Origin: Cyanobacteria bacterium REEB67
Lineage (GTDB): Bacteria; Cyanobacteriota; Vampirovibrionia; Obscuribacterales; Obscuribacteraceae
Assembly (NCBI GenBank): GCA_018971775.1
Contig: JAGXAB010000003.1
Span: forward strand, 93,919-157,918
Direction: 5' to 3'
DNA length: 64,000 nucleotides
Shown here: positions 54,591 through 63,999 of the stretch, piece after piece
Layout: each line of letters begins with the position of its first letter
Numbering within the stretch: the stretch's first letter is position 1
The notes under the pieces: generated by a model
The model's database searches: none
The model's input: the letters and a program-made list of their open reading frames with translations, nothing else
Told to the model about the DNA's origin: nothing
Program-made: the position numbers and the translations under genes

Positions 54591-57218
54591 ATGACCGCAA
54601 CAACGACTGACCAGGAAAAAGCCCTTTCGGATCGCGCCAATCATTTGATGCGCCAGGCCCGTCTGGCGGCGGCTGTCTTCACTCAATATTCGCAGGAGCA
54701 GGTGGACAAAATCGTCCGTGCTATGACGGCGGCGGCGATCGAAAATGCCGTCACTCTCGCTCGCATGGCTCATGAAGAAACGCGCATGGGGCTGACTGAA
54801 GACAAAGTTCTGAAAAATCTCGTTGCCTCCGAATTTCTCTATCACCAGATCAAAGACAAAAAAACGGTCGGTGTCACCCGCGAATTTCCCGAATTGAATA
54901 TGGTCGAAGTAGCAGAACCGATGGGCGTTATTCTGGCGCTTGCTCCGGTGACCAATCCGACTTCGACGATTATTTTTAAAAGTATCTGTGCTGCCAAAAC
55001 TCGCAATACGATTGTTTTTAGCGCCCACTTGATGGCGGCGGAGAGTTCCAATACCACCGCCAAAATTATGTATGAAGCCGGTCTTGCCGCCGGCGCTCCC
55101 AAAGGTTTCATTTCCTGGGTGGAAAAATCGTCGCGTCTGCGCCGTCTCTCCGAAATGATGATGCATCATCCGGAAGTCGATTTGATTTTTGCCACGGGCG
55201 GCACAAATATGGTCACCGCCGCCTATAGCAGCGGCAAACCGGCTCTTGGTGTCGGTTCCGGCAATACGCCCGTCTACGTCCACCGTAGCGCCAATGTACC
55301 ATCGGCGGCCATGGAAATAATCGTCTCCAAGACTTTCGATAACGGCACCGAGTGTCCTTCCGAGCAGACTTTGATCATTGACCAGGAGATCAAAGATGAA
55401 ATCATGCATGAATTTAAGCGCAATGGTTGCTATATCTGCACCGACGAAGAAGTTGATAAAATCGCCTCGGTAGTAATCACCGCTGCTGGTGGCATGAACT
55501 ATAAGCTCGTCGGCCAACCGGCCAATTTGATTCTCAATCAGGCCGGTATCGAAACTGATCGCCACTACAAAATGATTCTCTGTCCTCTTGGCGGTGATTT
55601 GCGCCACCACCCGCTGGCCGTCGAAAAATTGATGCCGGTCCTCGGTTATGTATTCGTCGACTCGGTCGAAAACGGCATCAACCGTTCCCTCGATATCAAC
55701 TACGCAGGGGGCACCGGTCACACTGCCGGTATTTTCGCCGAAGACGATTCGGTCGTCGAGCGCTTTGCCGATGCCATCAACGCCGGTCGGATCATCGTCA
55801 ATTCACCGACATCTATTGGCGGTCTCGGTGGTGTCTACAACCACCTCAATACGACATTGAGTTTCGGTTGCGGCACAGGCGGTGGCAACATCACCACTGA
55901 TAACGTCGGCATCAAAAACCTGGTCAACGTCAAGCGTGTCCCGCGCCGGCGCAATTATGTGATCAGCTTCCAGACTACCAAAAATATCTATATCAATCCC
56001 GGCTCGATCGAACATCTGAAAAGTTTGAAGTGCCAGAGTGCCTTTATCATCACATCGCGCACGGCCAATCGCCGCGGCCATCTCGCTCAAGTCACCGAGC
56101 GTTTGCCCCAGGATTGCCATGTCGAAGTCTTCTCCGACATCTCCTCAGATCCGGAATTTGCCACGATCGAGCGTGCTGTCGCCGCCATGCGCCAGAGCAA
56201 GCCTGACACGGTCATCGCCCTCGGCGGCGGTTCGGTCCTCGACGCGGCCAAGATCATTCGGCTCTTCTACGATTATCCCGAGCTGCGCATTCAGGACCTG
56301 GCCGTCAATTTCCTCGATTTTCACCACCGTATGATCGAGTTTCCCTCGGACATGAAGACCCAGCTCGTGGCCATCCCGACCACCTCCGGCACCGGTTCGG
56401 AAGTGACACCATTTGCGGTACTAAAAGACGGCCATCGTAAGATCTCGTTGATCGACGAAAGTATGATGCCGGATGTCGCCATCATCGATGCCAACCTCAC
56501 CCGCAGCCTGCCGCTCGATATCACCGCCGACACCGCTTTCGATGCTCTCACGCACTCACTGGAGGCTTTTGTCAGCACCTTCTCATCGGACTATACCGAT
56601 GGTCTGGCCCTGGAAGCTTTCCGTCTGATCTACGAAGCGTTGCCTGAGGTGATCAAAAATCCGACCAATGTTTTGCCGCGCCACAAATTGCACAATGCCG
56701 CCACCCTGGCCGGCATGGCCATCGGCAATGCCTCGGTCGGTGTCAATCACGCCCTGGCGCATGCCCTCGGTGCTCGTTTCAACATTCCACACGGCCGTGC
56801 TAACGCCGTCTTCCTGCTTTCGACAATCGAATACAATGCCCGCATCCCCTCCAAGTTTGTTTCCATCCCCTGCTATCCGCTCTGGATTGCCGACCGCAAA
56901 TACGCACGAGCGGCGCAATTTATCGGTTTGAAGGACGAGTTGGGTGGCGGCGGTGAAAAAGACGAAGCTTCGCGGGCGAGACTTATCCTGGCTCTGCGCC
57001 AGGCTATTTATGATCTCGGACGCCTGGCCAATATCCCCCTTGCGATCAGCGAGCTTGTCCCGCACATTACTCCGGCCGAGCTGGAAGCGGCTATGCCTGA
57101 GCTTGTCGAGACGGCGTTTAACGACATGAGCGTGCGCACCAATCCAAGCTATGCGCTCGCGCCGGAAATCGTCCAGCTCTTCATCTCCGCTTATCCGCCC
57201 AGGCAGAGACCGGAATAG
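54591..57218 (+). CDS. adhE: Bifunctional acetaldehyde-CoA/alcohol dehydrogenase
   Basis: About 875 residues. Fermentative enzyme that reduces acetyl-CoA to acetaldehyde and then ethanol, regenerating NAD+. N-terminal aldehyde dehydrogenase domain with NPTSTIIFKSICAAKTRN and catalytic Cys255 in NGTECPSEQTLI. C-terminal iron-dependent alcohol dehydrogenase domain with IALGGGSVLDAAKIIRLFY, TSGTGSEVTPFAV and the iron ligands in HALAHALGARFNIPHG. The frame opens at 54516, but the family N-terminus fits ATG 54591 better. Supports an anaerobic, fermentative mode of life. Confidence 0.97.
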   Translation: MTATTTDQEKALSDRANHLMRQARLAAAVFTQYSQEQVDKIVRAMTAAAIENAVTLARMAHEETRMGLTEDKVLKNLVASEFLYHQIKDKKTVGVTREFPELNMVEVAEPMGVILALAPVTNPTSTIIFKSICAAKTRNTIVFSAHLMAAESSNTTAKIMYEAGLAAGAPKGFISWVEKSSRLRRLSEMMMHHPEVDLIFATGGTNMVTAAYSSGKPALGVGSGNTPVYVHRSANVPSAAMEIIVSKTFDNGTECPSEQTLIIDQEIKDEIMHEFKRNGCYICTDEEVDKIASVVITAAGGMNYKLVGQPANLILNQAGIETDRHYKMILCPLGGDLRHHPLAVEKLMPVLGYVFVDSVENGINRSLDINYAGGTGHTAGIFAEDDSVVERFADAINAGRIIVNSPTSIGGLGGVYNHLNTTLSFGCGTGGGNITTDNVGIKNLVNVKRVPRRRNYVISFQTTKNIYINPGSIEHLKSLKCQSAFIITSRTANRRGHLAQVTERLPQDCHVEVFSDISSDPEFATIERAVAAMRQSKPDTVIALGGGSVLDAAKIIRLFYDYPELRIQDLAVNFLDFHHRMIEFPSDMKTQLVAIPTTSGTGSEVTPFAVLKDGHRKISLIDESMMPDVAIIDANLTRSLPLDITADTAFDALTHSLEAFVSTFSSDYTDGLALEAFRLIYEALPEVIKNPTNVLPRHKLHNAATLAGMAIGNASVGVNHALAHALGARFNIPHGRANAVFLLSTIEYNARIPSKFVSIPCYPLWIADRKYARAAQFIGLKDELGGGGEKDEASRARLILALRQAIYDLGRLANIPLAISELVPHITPAELEAAMPELVETAFNDMSVRTNPSYALAPEIVQLFISAYPPRQRPE

Positions 57219-57312
57219 GCGATTTATCAACTAGTAAACCCTTCAACCCAGCAATCCAGCAATCCAGAAACTTTCTGGCGATCGGTAAAATTGAACTTCA
57301 GGATTTGAGAAT

Positions 57313-57633
57313 ATGAGCGAAAACAACGGCGCTAAAGCAATCGAAAAAGTAAGAATCTTAGGCGCCCTCGACCGCGGTCTCGATGACGTCGATCGCTTGC
57401 TGGCCTCCGGCAAAAGCGACCTCGAGCTCGACTTCAGTGCTTGCAATTTTATTTCCGTCGAAGGTCTGGAATGGCTCGAGGAGCTTCTCCTCAGGGCTGA
57501 CTCGGCTAAGGCCTCGGTGCGTTTTGTCAATCTTCAGCCGCCCCAGTACAAAGTGCTGAAGGTGGCACACATCGATAGTCTGATGCAAGCCTGCGGCGCA
57601 CCCGGCAACCAGGCCTCGACTCCCCAGTGCTGA
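57313..57633 (+). CDS. STAS-domain protein (MlaB-like)
   Basis: 106 residues, one STAS domain (anti-sigma-antagonist/MlaB fold): LELDFSACNFISVEGLEWLE, then a helix and VRFVNLQPPQYKVLKVAHI. The Ser of the motif (FISVEGL) sits where anti-sigma antagonists are phosphorylated, but the partner is unknown. It overlaps the ABC ATPase gene by 7 bases. In Mla systems the STAS protein MlaB binds and regulates the ATPase MlaF, so a similar role is likely here. Confidence 0.85.
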   Translation: MSENNGAKAIEKVRILGALDRGLDDVDRLLASGKSDLELDFSACNFISVEGLEWLEELLLRADSAKASVRFVNLQPPQYKVLKVAHIDSLMQACGAPGNQASTPQC

Positions 57634-58649
57634 GTGGCTCGTCAGCGCGGGCTGCCGGCGAGACGCCGGCGATAGTAGCCCAGGGTCTGACTCGTAGATT
57701 TGCTGAACGTGTGTCGGTAGATAATTTGTCGCTTTCTATCTATCCCGGTGAGCTCTATGCTTTGCTTGGTGATAATGGTGCGGGTAAGACCACCACGATC
57801 AACATGCTCACCACCTTGCTGGCGCCGAGCAGCGGTGACTTTCAAATCTGTGGCCACAGCGGCGTCAAAAACGCCGAAAAAATCAAAGAGTATTTCGGCA
57901 TCGTCTCGCAGGATGTTTCGCTCTATAACGAGCTCACCTGCTATGAAAATCTCAAATTTCTCGCCGATCTCTATCGGCTGCCGAAAGCGACCGTCGTACC
58001 CCGCATCGAGGAATTGCTCATCGCCGCCGGCATGCTCGACCGCGCCAATGACCGGGCCGGCAATCTTTCCGGCGGCATGCAAAGACGGCTGGCTATCGCC
58101 TGCGCTTTGATCAAAGCACCAAAAGTACTCTTCATGGACGAGCCAACAGTCGGGCTCGATCCGGCCTCGCGAAGGCAGATCTGGTCGGCGCTCAAAGATC
58201 TCAAAAAGAGCGGCGTCGCTATTTTGCTTACCACGCACTATCTCGAAGAAGCGGAGTTGCTGGCCGATCGGATCGGTATTATTCGCGGCGGCCGGCTGGT
58301 GGCCGAGGGCACGCAATTTGAGTTGGCGAAAAAAATCCACGGCATGCGCGGCATTTCCATCCGCCTCGGTGCGCCAGATGCAGGCGGCGAGCAGTCTACA
58401 GCAATTGACAATCTAGCAGCACTCAAAACAAAGCTCGATGCCCTCTCGAGCCAACTGGGTGTGAGTGTGCAGCTGGACGAATTGCGTCACACCGTCTATA
58501 TAAGTCAGCCCGAAGGGGCAGAGCTCGATATTTATTTGCGCACTGTCTTTGAATGGTTGCGCCGCGAAAATATTTCTTTCAGCAAATTTGCCACCGGTGA
58601 GCCTAATCTCGAGGAAGTCTTTCTCGCCCTGGCTAAAGGTGAGTCCTGA
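57627..58649 (+). CDS. ABC transporter ATP-binding protein
   Basis: 340 residues from GTG 57627, which overlaps the STAS gene. Complete ATPase: Walker A GDNGAGKTTT, Q-loop in GIVSQDVSLYN, signature LSGGMQRRLAIACALI, Walker B VLFMDEPTVGLDP, and the switch His in TTHYLEEAEL. The C-terminal ~100 residues are a regulatory extension common in drug/lipid ABC-2 exporters (DrrA/CcmA type). The permease gene follows directly (TGAATG). Confidence 0.95.
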   Translation: MLSGSSARAAGETPAIVAQGLTRRFAERVSVDNLSLSIYPGELYALLGDNGAGKTTTINMLTTLLAPSSGDFQICGHSGVKNAEKIKEYFGIVSQDVSLYNELTCYENLKFLADLYRLPKATVVPRIEELLIAAGMLDRANDRAGNLSGGMQRRLAIACALIKAPKVLFMDEPTVGLDPASRRQIWSALKDLKKSGVAILLTTHYLEEAELLADRIGIIRGGRLVAEGTQFELAKKIHGMRGISIRLGAPDAGGEQSTAIDNLAALKTKLDALSSQLGVSVQLDELRHTVYISQPEGAELDIYLRTVFEWLRRENISFSKFATGEPNLEEVFLALAKGES

Positions 58650-59693
58650 ATGCACGCTGTTCTGGCGATAATTCAAAAAGATATTTTGCAGTGGACGCGG
58701 CGGCCGCTTTATTTCATCGCTAGTGTTTTCCTGGCCGTGCTTATTTTGGTCTGCGTAGGCAGCACGCTCTCCGGCGCTGACGATATGCCTTTTGGGCTTT
58801 ACGATCCGGCCGGCATCAGCGACCTTTCCAAAAATCTGACCGCCACCAAGCGTTTTAAAGTACGTATATATCAGGATCTCAACCGCGGCCGCAGTGATCT
58901 GGCCCGGCAAAAAATCGTCGCCCTCGCTAATGTCTCTCAGGATCCTTTGGAAGATTCAGTGGAGATTTTGACCGCCGGCAACAATCCTTTGATCGATCAG
59001 CAGATAAGCACCGGCCTGCTCGCCGTGCTCACTTCGAGCGCTGATCAGCTCAACTTACCGATTCATTCCGAATCCCTCGAGCATGTCAGTTTCGGTCTGC
59101 GTGACTATATTTCGGCTGGTTTGATTTCTTATCTGTGTTACGTGCTGGCTTCGATGAATCTTGGTTTCAGCTGGATCTACGAATGGATGGAGAAAACCTA
59201 TCGGCAGATCGTGCTCGCTCCCAAGGGACTTGATGCCGCCATTGCCGCCAAGATGATCACCGTCACCCTGGAGGCCTCCCTTGTGCTCTGGCTGGCTATG
59301 GCGCTGACGGCACCGATTGTCGGTTATACGCTGGGCAGCAATCTTGGCGGTCTGGTCGGGGCGACGATGCTTTCGGTCTTTACCTTTGCCTGTGTCGGTT
59401 TGTGTTTCGCCTGCGTGCTCAAAACTATCCGCGTCTACACCATGACAGTCACTATTTTGGGGGTGGCATTGATGTTTGTATCGGGCATCATTACCCCGAT
59501 GAAAGCTATGCCAATGTGGGAACAACGAATAGCCGGCGCTCTTCCTATGTATTATGCGGCCGACCTTACCAAAGGTGTAATATTGGGAACGCCGGCCGAC
59601 TTCGGGCGTGATATCCTCATATTGCTCACCTGGTCGGTCTTCGGTTTATTGCTCTCCCGTGTGATTTTGGCCCGTAATAAAGCTAGTATGTAA
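58650..59693 (+). CDS. ABC-2 type transporter permease
   Basis: 347 residues. An N-terminal membrane segment (YFIASVFLAVLILVCVGSTL) is followed by a ~150-residue extracytoplasmic domain. Five further membrane segments follow in the C-terminal half (AGLISYLCYVLASMNLGFSW, LWLAMALTAPIVGYTL, LSVFTFACVGLCFACVL, TVTILGVALMFVSGIITPM, LTWSVFGLLLSRVILA). This is the exporter-type ABC-2 pattern, not the MlaE type. The ATG directly follows the stop of the ATPase gene. Confidence 0.92.
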   Translation: MHAVLAIIQKDILQWTRRPLYFIASVFLAVLILVCVGSTLSGADDMPFGLYDPAGISDLSKNLTATKRFKVRIYQDLNRGRSDLARQKIVALANVSQDPLEDSVEILTAGNNPLIDQQISTGLLAVLTSSADQLNLPIHSESLEHVSFGLRDYISAGLISYLCYVLASMNLGFSWIYEWMEKTYRQIVLAPKGLDAAIAAKMITVTLEASLVLWLAMALTAPIVGYTLGSNLGGLVGATMLSVFTFACVGLCFACVLKTIRVYTMTVTILGVALMFVSGIITPMKAMPMWEQRIAGALPMYYAADLTKGVILGTPADFGRDILILLTWSVFGLLLSRVILARNKASM

Positions 59694-59733
59694 GTTAGTC
59701 AGTGCGACAGGCATAAATTTCGCAACGATCAAA

Positions 59734-60531
59734 ATGAGGCTGGAATTGGAATTACAGCGAAAATCAGGGCATATGTCCTCCGCCCTCGCCCTCTGCTTGA
59801 CCCTGGGCTTGCAGGCCACCGTAGTCGCCGCTCCGCTCGCCAGGTCCGCGACAAGTGAAACCAGCTCTGTTGGTCAGCCCGGTTGGTCGACGGTCCAGCA
59901 AATCGTCCAGACTTTCAAGACTGCCGCGCGCTCGGGTCATGACCCAGCTCGGCATCAGGCCGCACAATTTGCCGCCCTGGCCAGATTTATAGACTACAAG
60001 CAGATTGCCAGTCGCACTCTTACGGCGAGCGAATGGCAATCTCTCAATGGCGAGCAGCGCCGTGAGCTCGCTGCGACGATTCGGACCCTGGTCGAAAATC
60101 GCTATTATCCACGCTGGCAAAAAATCTTTGGTAGCGGCCATGTCGCTTTCCTCCGCGAGACAAAAAGCAAGGGCGACCTGCTCGTAGCAACCAATCTGCA
60201 TCTTGGGCTTAAAGACGATCCGCTCAACTGGCAGTTGAGTAGTGACGGTACGCGTCCTCGCCTGATCAGTCTTTCGATCAATAAAAAAGACCTGCTCGGC
60301 ACCCTGCGCAGTCGGGTCGAGGCGCATCAGTGCAAGGGCGGTTACCCGGCCATGATCGCCTGGCTGAAAGGTAAAAGCAAATCGGGAATTAGTGGTGGCG
60401 AGGTCGATGGCACCGCCAGCGGTGCGCTGGCCTCCGGTGACGATGTGGCGGACGATCGTGCTATCCCGCTCAAAGGCATTCCCGCTGCCATTCTTCGCGC
60501 CGCCACCAAAAGCGGCGGATTGATCGATTAG
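59734..60531 (+). CDS. MlaC-like (Ttg2D) periplasmic lipid-binding protein
   Basis: 265 residues; the signal peptide (SSALALCLTLGLQATVVAA) is cut near AAPLA. The start could also be ATG 59773. The MlaC pattern is visible: RFIDYKQIASRTLTASEWQS, then EQRRELAATIRTLVENRYYP, a beta stretch (LLVATNLHL), and LGTLRSRVEAHQCKGGYPAM with LIAWLK-type end. MlaC shuttles phospholipids across the periplasm. Here it follows an ABC-2 exporter and its STAS partner instead of MlaE/MlaD. The last ~45 residues are a Gly/Ser/Ala extension. Confidence 0.8.
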   Translation: MRLELELQRKSGHMSSALALCLTLGLQATVVAAPLARSATSETSSVGQPGWSTVQQIVQTFKTAARSGHDPARHQAAQFAALARFIDYKQIASRTLTASEWQSLNGEQRRELAATIRTLVENRYYPRWQKIFGSGHVAFLRETKSKGDLLVATNLHLGLKDDPLNWQLSSDGTRPRLISLSINKKDLLGTLRSRVEAHQCKGGYPAMIAWLKGKSKSGISGGEVDGTASGALASGDDVADDRAIPLKGIPAAILRAATKSGGLID

Positions 60532-60534
60532 GAC

Positions 60535-61308
60535 GTGCTTCTCAAAGGTCTCACCGAAGCGACTTTGATCCAGCGTTATAAGCGCTTTCTCGCCGACGTC
60601 CGCATGCCGGACGGTGAGGTGATCACCGCCCATTGTCCAAATCCCGGCAGCATGCTCGGCATCAATCAGCCCGGTCAAAAAGTCTTGCTGGCAAAATCAG
60701 CCAATCTCAAGCGCAAATTGCCCTGGACTCTGCAATTTGTCGAGACCGACAGTAGCGCTGTCCTGGTTGAATCGGCCCTGGCCAACAAATTGTTCCTGGA
60801 GGCTTTTAACCAAGGTTTGCTCGAGCCGCTCGCCGCTTTTAGCCATGCCCGGGCCGAGCACACCTATAAAGACTCGCGCTTTGACTTTTTATTGAGTGAT
60901 TATCCCCTTCCGGGCCCGGCGAAGGCCTGCCTGAATGGGACTGCTGCCTCTGTCAGGCATTGCCTGGTCGAGGTCAAATCGACCACCTATATCGACGGCG
61001 GTGTCGCCCTCTTCCCTGACGCACAGACCGAGCGCGGTCGTAAGCATCTGCGCACTCTGGCTGAGGGCGTCGGTGAGGGTTGGCAGGCCCTGCAGTTTTA
61101 TGTGGTCGCTCGCTCCGATGCCGGGCTCTTTCGTCCAGCCGATTTGATCGATAGCGCCTATGGTCAGGTGCTGCGTGCCGCACACGCCAAGGGGGTGAAG
61201 GTACTTGCCTACAGTCTCGGCTTCAAGCGTCAATCCGTGGGTGATTGCCTGGTCGACCTCGATGTACGTCTGGAGAAAGCCGTCAAGATTGATCTGGCCG
61301 CTGTTTGA
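60535..61308 (+). CDS. sfsA: SfsA family protein
   Basis: 257 residues. Motifs: RYKRFLADVRMPDGEVITAH, CPNPGSMLG, TYKDSRFDFLLSD and VEVKSTTYIDGGVALFPDAQ with TERGRKHLR, which include the PD-(D/E)xK nuclease-like residues described for this family. SfsA was named for effects on sugar fermentation in E. coli; its molecular role is not settled. It starts at GTG 60535, 3 bases after the MlaC-like stop, so it may share that transcript. Confidence 0.93.
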   Translation: MLLKGLTEATLIQRYKRFLADVRMPDGEVITAHCPNPGSMLGINQPGQKVLLAKSANLKRKLPWTLQFVETDSSAVLVESALANKLFLEAFNQGLLEPLAAFSHARAEHTYKDSRFDFLLSDYPLPGPAKACLNGTAASVRHCLVEVKSTTYIDGGVALFPDAQTERGRKHLRTLAEGVGEGWQALQFYVVARSDAGLFRPADLIDSAYGQVLRAAHAKGVKVLAYSLGFKRQSVGDCLVDLDVRLEKAVKIDLAAV

Positions 61309-61483
61309 ACCCTTCGACCTGAGAAAGCCGGAATTTAATGGCCATTTTCGTGTTTCTCCCCCTGACAGGCGACGCCGCCGCTGTTAATCTGAGACCGGCT
61401 TGCGTCTGTGTTTGACCGATCTGCAAAAAGGGCATTGTATAAGCGACGCGTTCAATTTCAGATTGAAAGTTTAGGAGAGGATA

Positions 61484-62617
61484 ATGAGCGTTTTTAGTGA
61501 TGCGAGCTCCGACGAAACAATGATGCGCGACGGGCGTGGTCCCGGTCCTGTGCCAGTCGGTCTGGAAAATGCCCGCCAGCAAGCGTTTTTTGATAACCGC
61601 GCCGGTCTCAATCCGAGCGGTAATGTCGGTGATAGCACCTACCAGAGTGCCGCCAATTACACTGACAATGGCTATCGCAATGCCAGCGATTACGGCGACC
61701 GAACGCAGGTGGCCGACAATTCTGGTCGGATCGGCTATAACGGTAACGACGGCGGTATCTCCACTCGTGTCGCCGAGCGCTTCAATCCCGGTCGGCCGGT
61801 GATCGGCAGGGACGGTCAGCAGGAGCCGCAAAATCCGATTCACCTGGTCAATAATTACGATCGCGCCGGCAATCTCGTCGGCTCGAGCGAATATAATTAT
61901 TCGGCCAACGAAGGCACCGGCGTCAAATTGAACGGTTACGTCGACCGCGATGCCCAGGGAAACATCAAAGAATTTGCCGTACGCAAGCCCGCCCTGTATG
62001 CCGATCAAAAAGATGTATACATGGTTTTCCGCGCCACTCCCGGTCATCCGATCGACGAGGGCCAGATGCAGCACATCAATCAATTGCTCCGTCCCGATGT
62101 CTCGCCTGAGCAGCGCCGTGCCAATCAGGTGCAGTTAAACAACGAACGGCCTCTGGCGGACAATCTGCAGCACAATATGGGCAAACAGATAGTCGCCCTG
62201 CGCCTCGATCCCCAGACTGGCCAGCGCTTTGAAGTGCGCGATATGCGCATCGATCCCAATACCGGTCGGCAAATAACCAGCGAGAGCAATCCGACGCTTT
62301 GCTGGAAAGGTCCGCATGGTGAATATTTCCGTACACCCGTGGCTAGTTTGCCTGACTTTGACAAACAGGATCTGGCCAATGCCACCTGGCACGGCAACAT
62401 GCGTCAACCGCTGCGCTTCTTGAACGAAGCGGCCCAGGGTCAACGTCCGCAGCCGACTCAGCGCGAAATGATCGACCGCTATCGCGATCAGCCCGGCCGC
62501 GGCCCTTATCAAGGCGATCCTCGCTATCAGGATGGCCAGGACCCTAATCAATATCAGGATCGCAATCCAAACAACTATCAGGATCAAAATCCACCGGTTC
62601 TCAGGCGTCGCATGTAG
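61484..62617 (+). CDS. Hydrophilic protein of unknown function with repetitive tail
   Basis: 377 residues, not recognised. No signal peptide or membrane segment. It has Asn/Gly/Asp-rich segments (for example NYTDNGYRNASDYGDRTQVA), a more ordered centre (YVDRDAQGNIKEFAVRKPAL, MVFRATPGHPIDEGQMQHI), and a C-terminal Gln/Asn/Tyr/Asp repeat (YQDGQDPNQYQDRNPNNYQD). A strong ribosome binding site (AGGAGAGG) precedes the ATG. It is convergent with the methyltransferase gene. Confidence 0.78.
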   Translation: MSVFSDASSDETMMRDGRGPGPVPVGLENARQQAFFDNRAGLNPSGNVGDSTYQSAANYTDNGYRNASDYGDRTQVADNSGRIGYNGNDGGISTRVAERFNPGRPVIGRDGQQEPQNPIHLVNNYDRAGNLVGSSEYNYSANEGTGVKLNGYVDRDAQGNIKEFAVRKPALYADQKDVYMVFRATPGHPIDEGQMQHINQLLRPDVSPEQRRANQVQLNNERPLADNLQHNMGKQIVALRLDPQTGQRFEVRDMRIDPNTGRQITSESNPTLCWKGPHGEYFRTPVASLPDFDKQDLANATWHGNMRQPLRFLNEAAQGQRPQPTQREMIDRYRDQPGRGPYQGDPRYQDGQDPNQYQDRNPNNYQDQNPPVLRRRM

Positions 62618-62646
62618 ACTCGTTAGCTCGCGCGCCAGAGAATTAA

Positions 62647-63999
62647 TTACCTGTTCAGTTTCTGGCTGTGCTTGACCCAGGTCTCGCTCAGGATAATTCG
62701 GCGCGCCTCGCTGCCGACCTGATAATGGTCGAAGATGAGATTGTTGATTTGCTGTTGCAAGAGACCTTCTGCGGCCACGATCGCGGCTACCTGCTCGCGG
62801 CTCAAATTGTCCATGTCCAGCTGTGTGACTAGCTCGACGGCTCGACTGGCCAGGGCGGCCAGTGCTTTTTCCAGATCCGGCGTCGGGGCTTTGAAAGGGA
62901 GCTTGCGCAGGTCGCCAATTTGAAAGTTGACGGTGGGATTGAGGATGCTGAGCAAATAGACGACCAGGGCCGAGTTGAAAAAAGCGAGTAGGAAATTTAA
63001 ATCGTATCTGCGGCTGAAAACGGCCGAACTGGCTATGTCGAATATCGCTCCCGGGCTGAGCAGACGAGCCTTGAAACCTTTAGTACCTATATATGAGTAG
63101 GTCAGGCCGGCCTGGAAATAATGCGCCTCCCCGGGCAGGCTGCGTGATTGGCCGCGGCTGACGCGGTAGTCGCGGATGGCCTGGCCCTTATCCTGCCAGA
63201 AGAGACTGTGCGGCGTGCGGTGATACCACTTCGCCCCGCCGCCTTTGTCATACGGGACGTAAATGGGGCGCTCTTCCTCGGTAAGCTCAGCGGTGAGCTT
63301 GACGAAGCGTTTGTTGTCGCAGGTGAAAAGACCATTGGTCAAAACGAAATCATCATGGCAGTCGGCCAGGGCTTGGTGTTTGGTGAAAAGGGCCGCCACG
63401 TCCGGGGGGCAGTGAAAGGCAAAAGGTTGCCCGGAGAGATTGGCGATCAAAGCGCTGGCGGTGCGGTGGTCGATCGTCGCTCCAGGGTGTTGGGAAAGGC
63501 CGAGCTGCCTGACCTGCCGGTGCGCTTTTTTGCCCTCCAGTCGCAGGTAATTGAAATGCTTTCGCTTGCTTGCTTTTTCAATAGTGAGGATGGCATTGTT
63601 CACTTTTTCTCCCGGTCTCGAGGGGAAAGCTCCTGTCCCGAGCTGAATGCAGGAGATTAAGCTGCCTTCCTCCAGGAGCGTCAGACGAAAGTCGCGGTAT
63701 CGTGAAATCGAAAGAAAACTCTGCTGCACGATCGTCGAGAGTTTGCCACCATCTTCTAAAAGCGAAAGGGCGAGCTCGATGAAGGCGGTGTAAAGATCAC
63801 CGGAACTGCGGGCGAAATGCTTTTTGAGGAAGTCGGCGGTGGTATCGTCCATGGTGCGGGTCGAGAGATAAGGTGGATTCATCACTACGGCATCGAAGTG
63901 CTCTGGAAAGCCTTTCTTGGCCAGGCTGCCGGAGTTTTGGATCAGGGGCAGCGAGCCCAGGGGGGCGCCCAGGGCCTGTAGTTTCGGGCGGGGCAGCTC
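62647..63999 (-). CDS. PglX-like adenine-specific DNA methyltransferase (N-terminal part outside window)
   Basis: C-terminal ~451 residues of a larger protein; the frame is open to the window edge. Motif IV of amino-methyltransferases is present in FDAVVMNPPYLS, then KKHFARSSGDLYTAFIELAL, LLEDGGKLSTIVQQSFL and IQLGTGAFPSRPGEKVNNAI. The C-terminal part has YIGTKGFKARLLSPGAIFD and LNFLLAFFNSALVVYLLSIL followed by NPTVNFQIGDLRKLPF. These match PglX/type IIG methyltransferases, whose target-recognition region lies at this end. It would methylate adenine in host DNA. Whether a nuclease domain or BREX partners exist cannot be seen. Confidence 0.85.
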   Translation of the reverse strand, partial: ELPRPKLQALGAPLGSLPLIQNSGSLAKKGFPEHFDAVVMNPPYLSTRTMDDTTADFLKKHFARSSGDLYTAFIELALSLLEDGGKLSTIVQQSFLSISRYRDFRLTLLEEGSLISCIQLGTGAFPSRPGEKVNNAILTIEKASKRKHFNYLRLEGKKAHRQVRQLGLSQHPGATIDHRTASALIANLSGQPFAFHCPPDVAALFTKHQALADCHDDFVLTNGLFTCDNKRFVKLTAELTEEERPIYVPYDKGGGAKWYHRTPHSLFWQDKGQAIRDYRVSRGQSRSLPGEAHYFQAGLTYSYIGTKGFKARLLSPGAIFDIASSAVFSRRYDLNFLLAFFNSALVVYLLSILNPTVNFQIGDLRKLPFKAPTPDLEKALAALASRAVELVTQLDMDNLSREQVAAIVAAEGLLQQQINNLIFDHYQVGSEARRIILSETWVKHSQKLNR

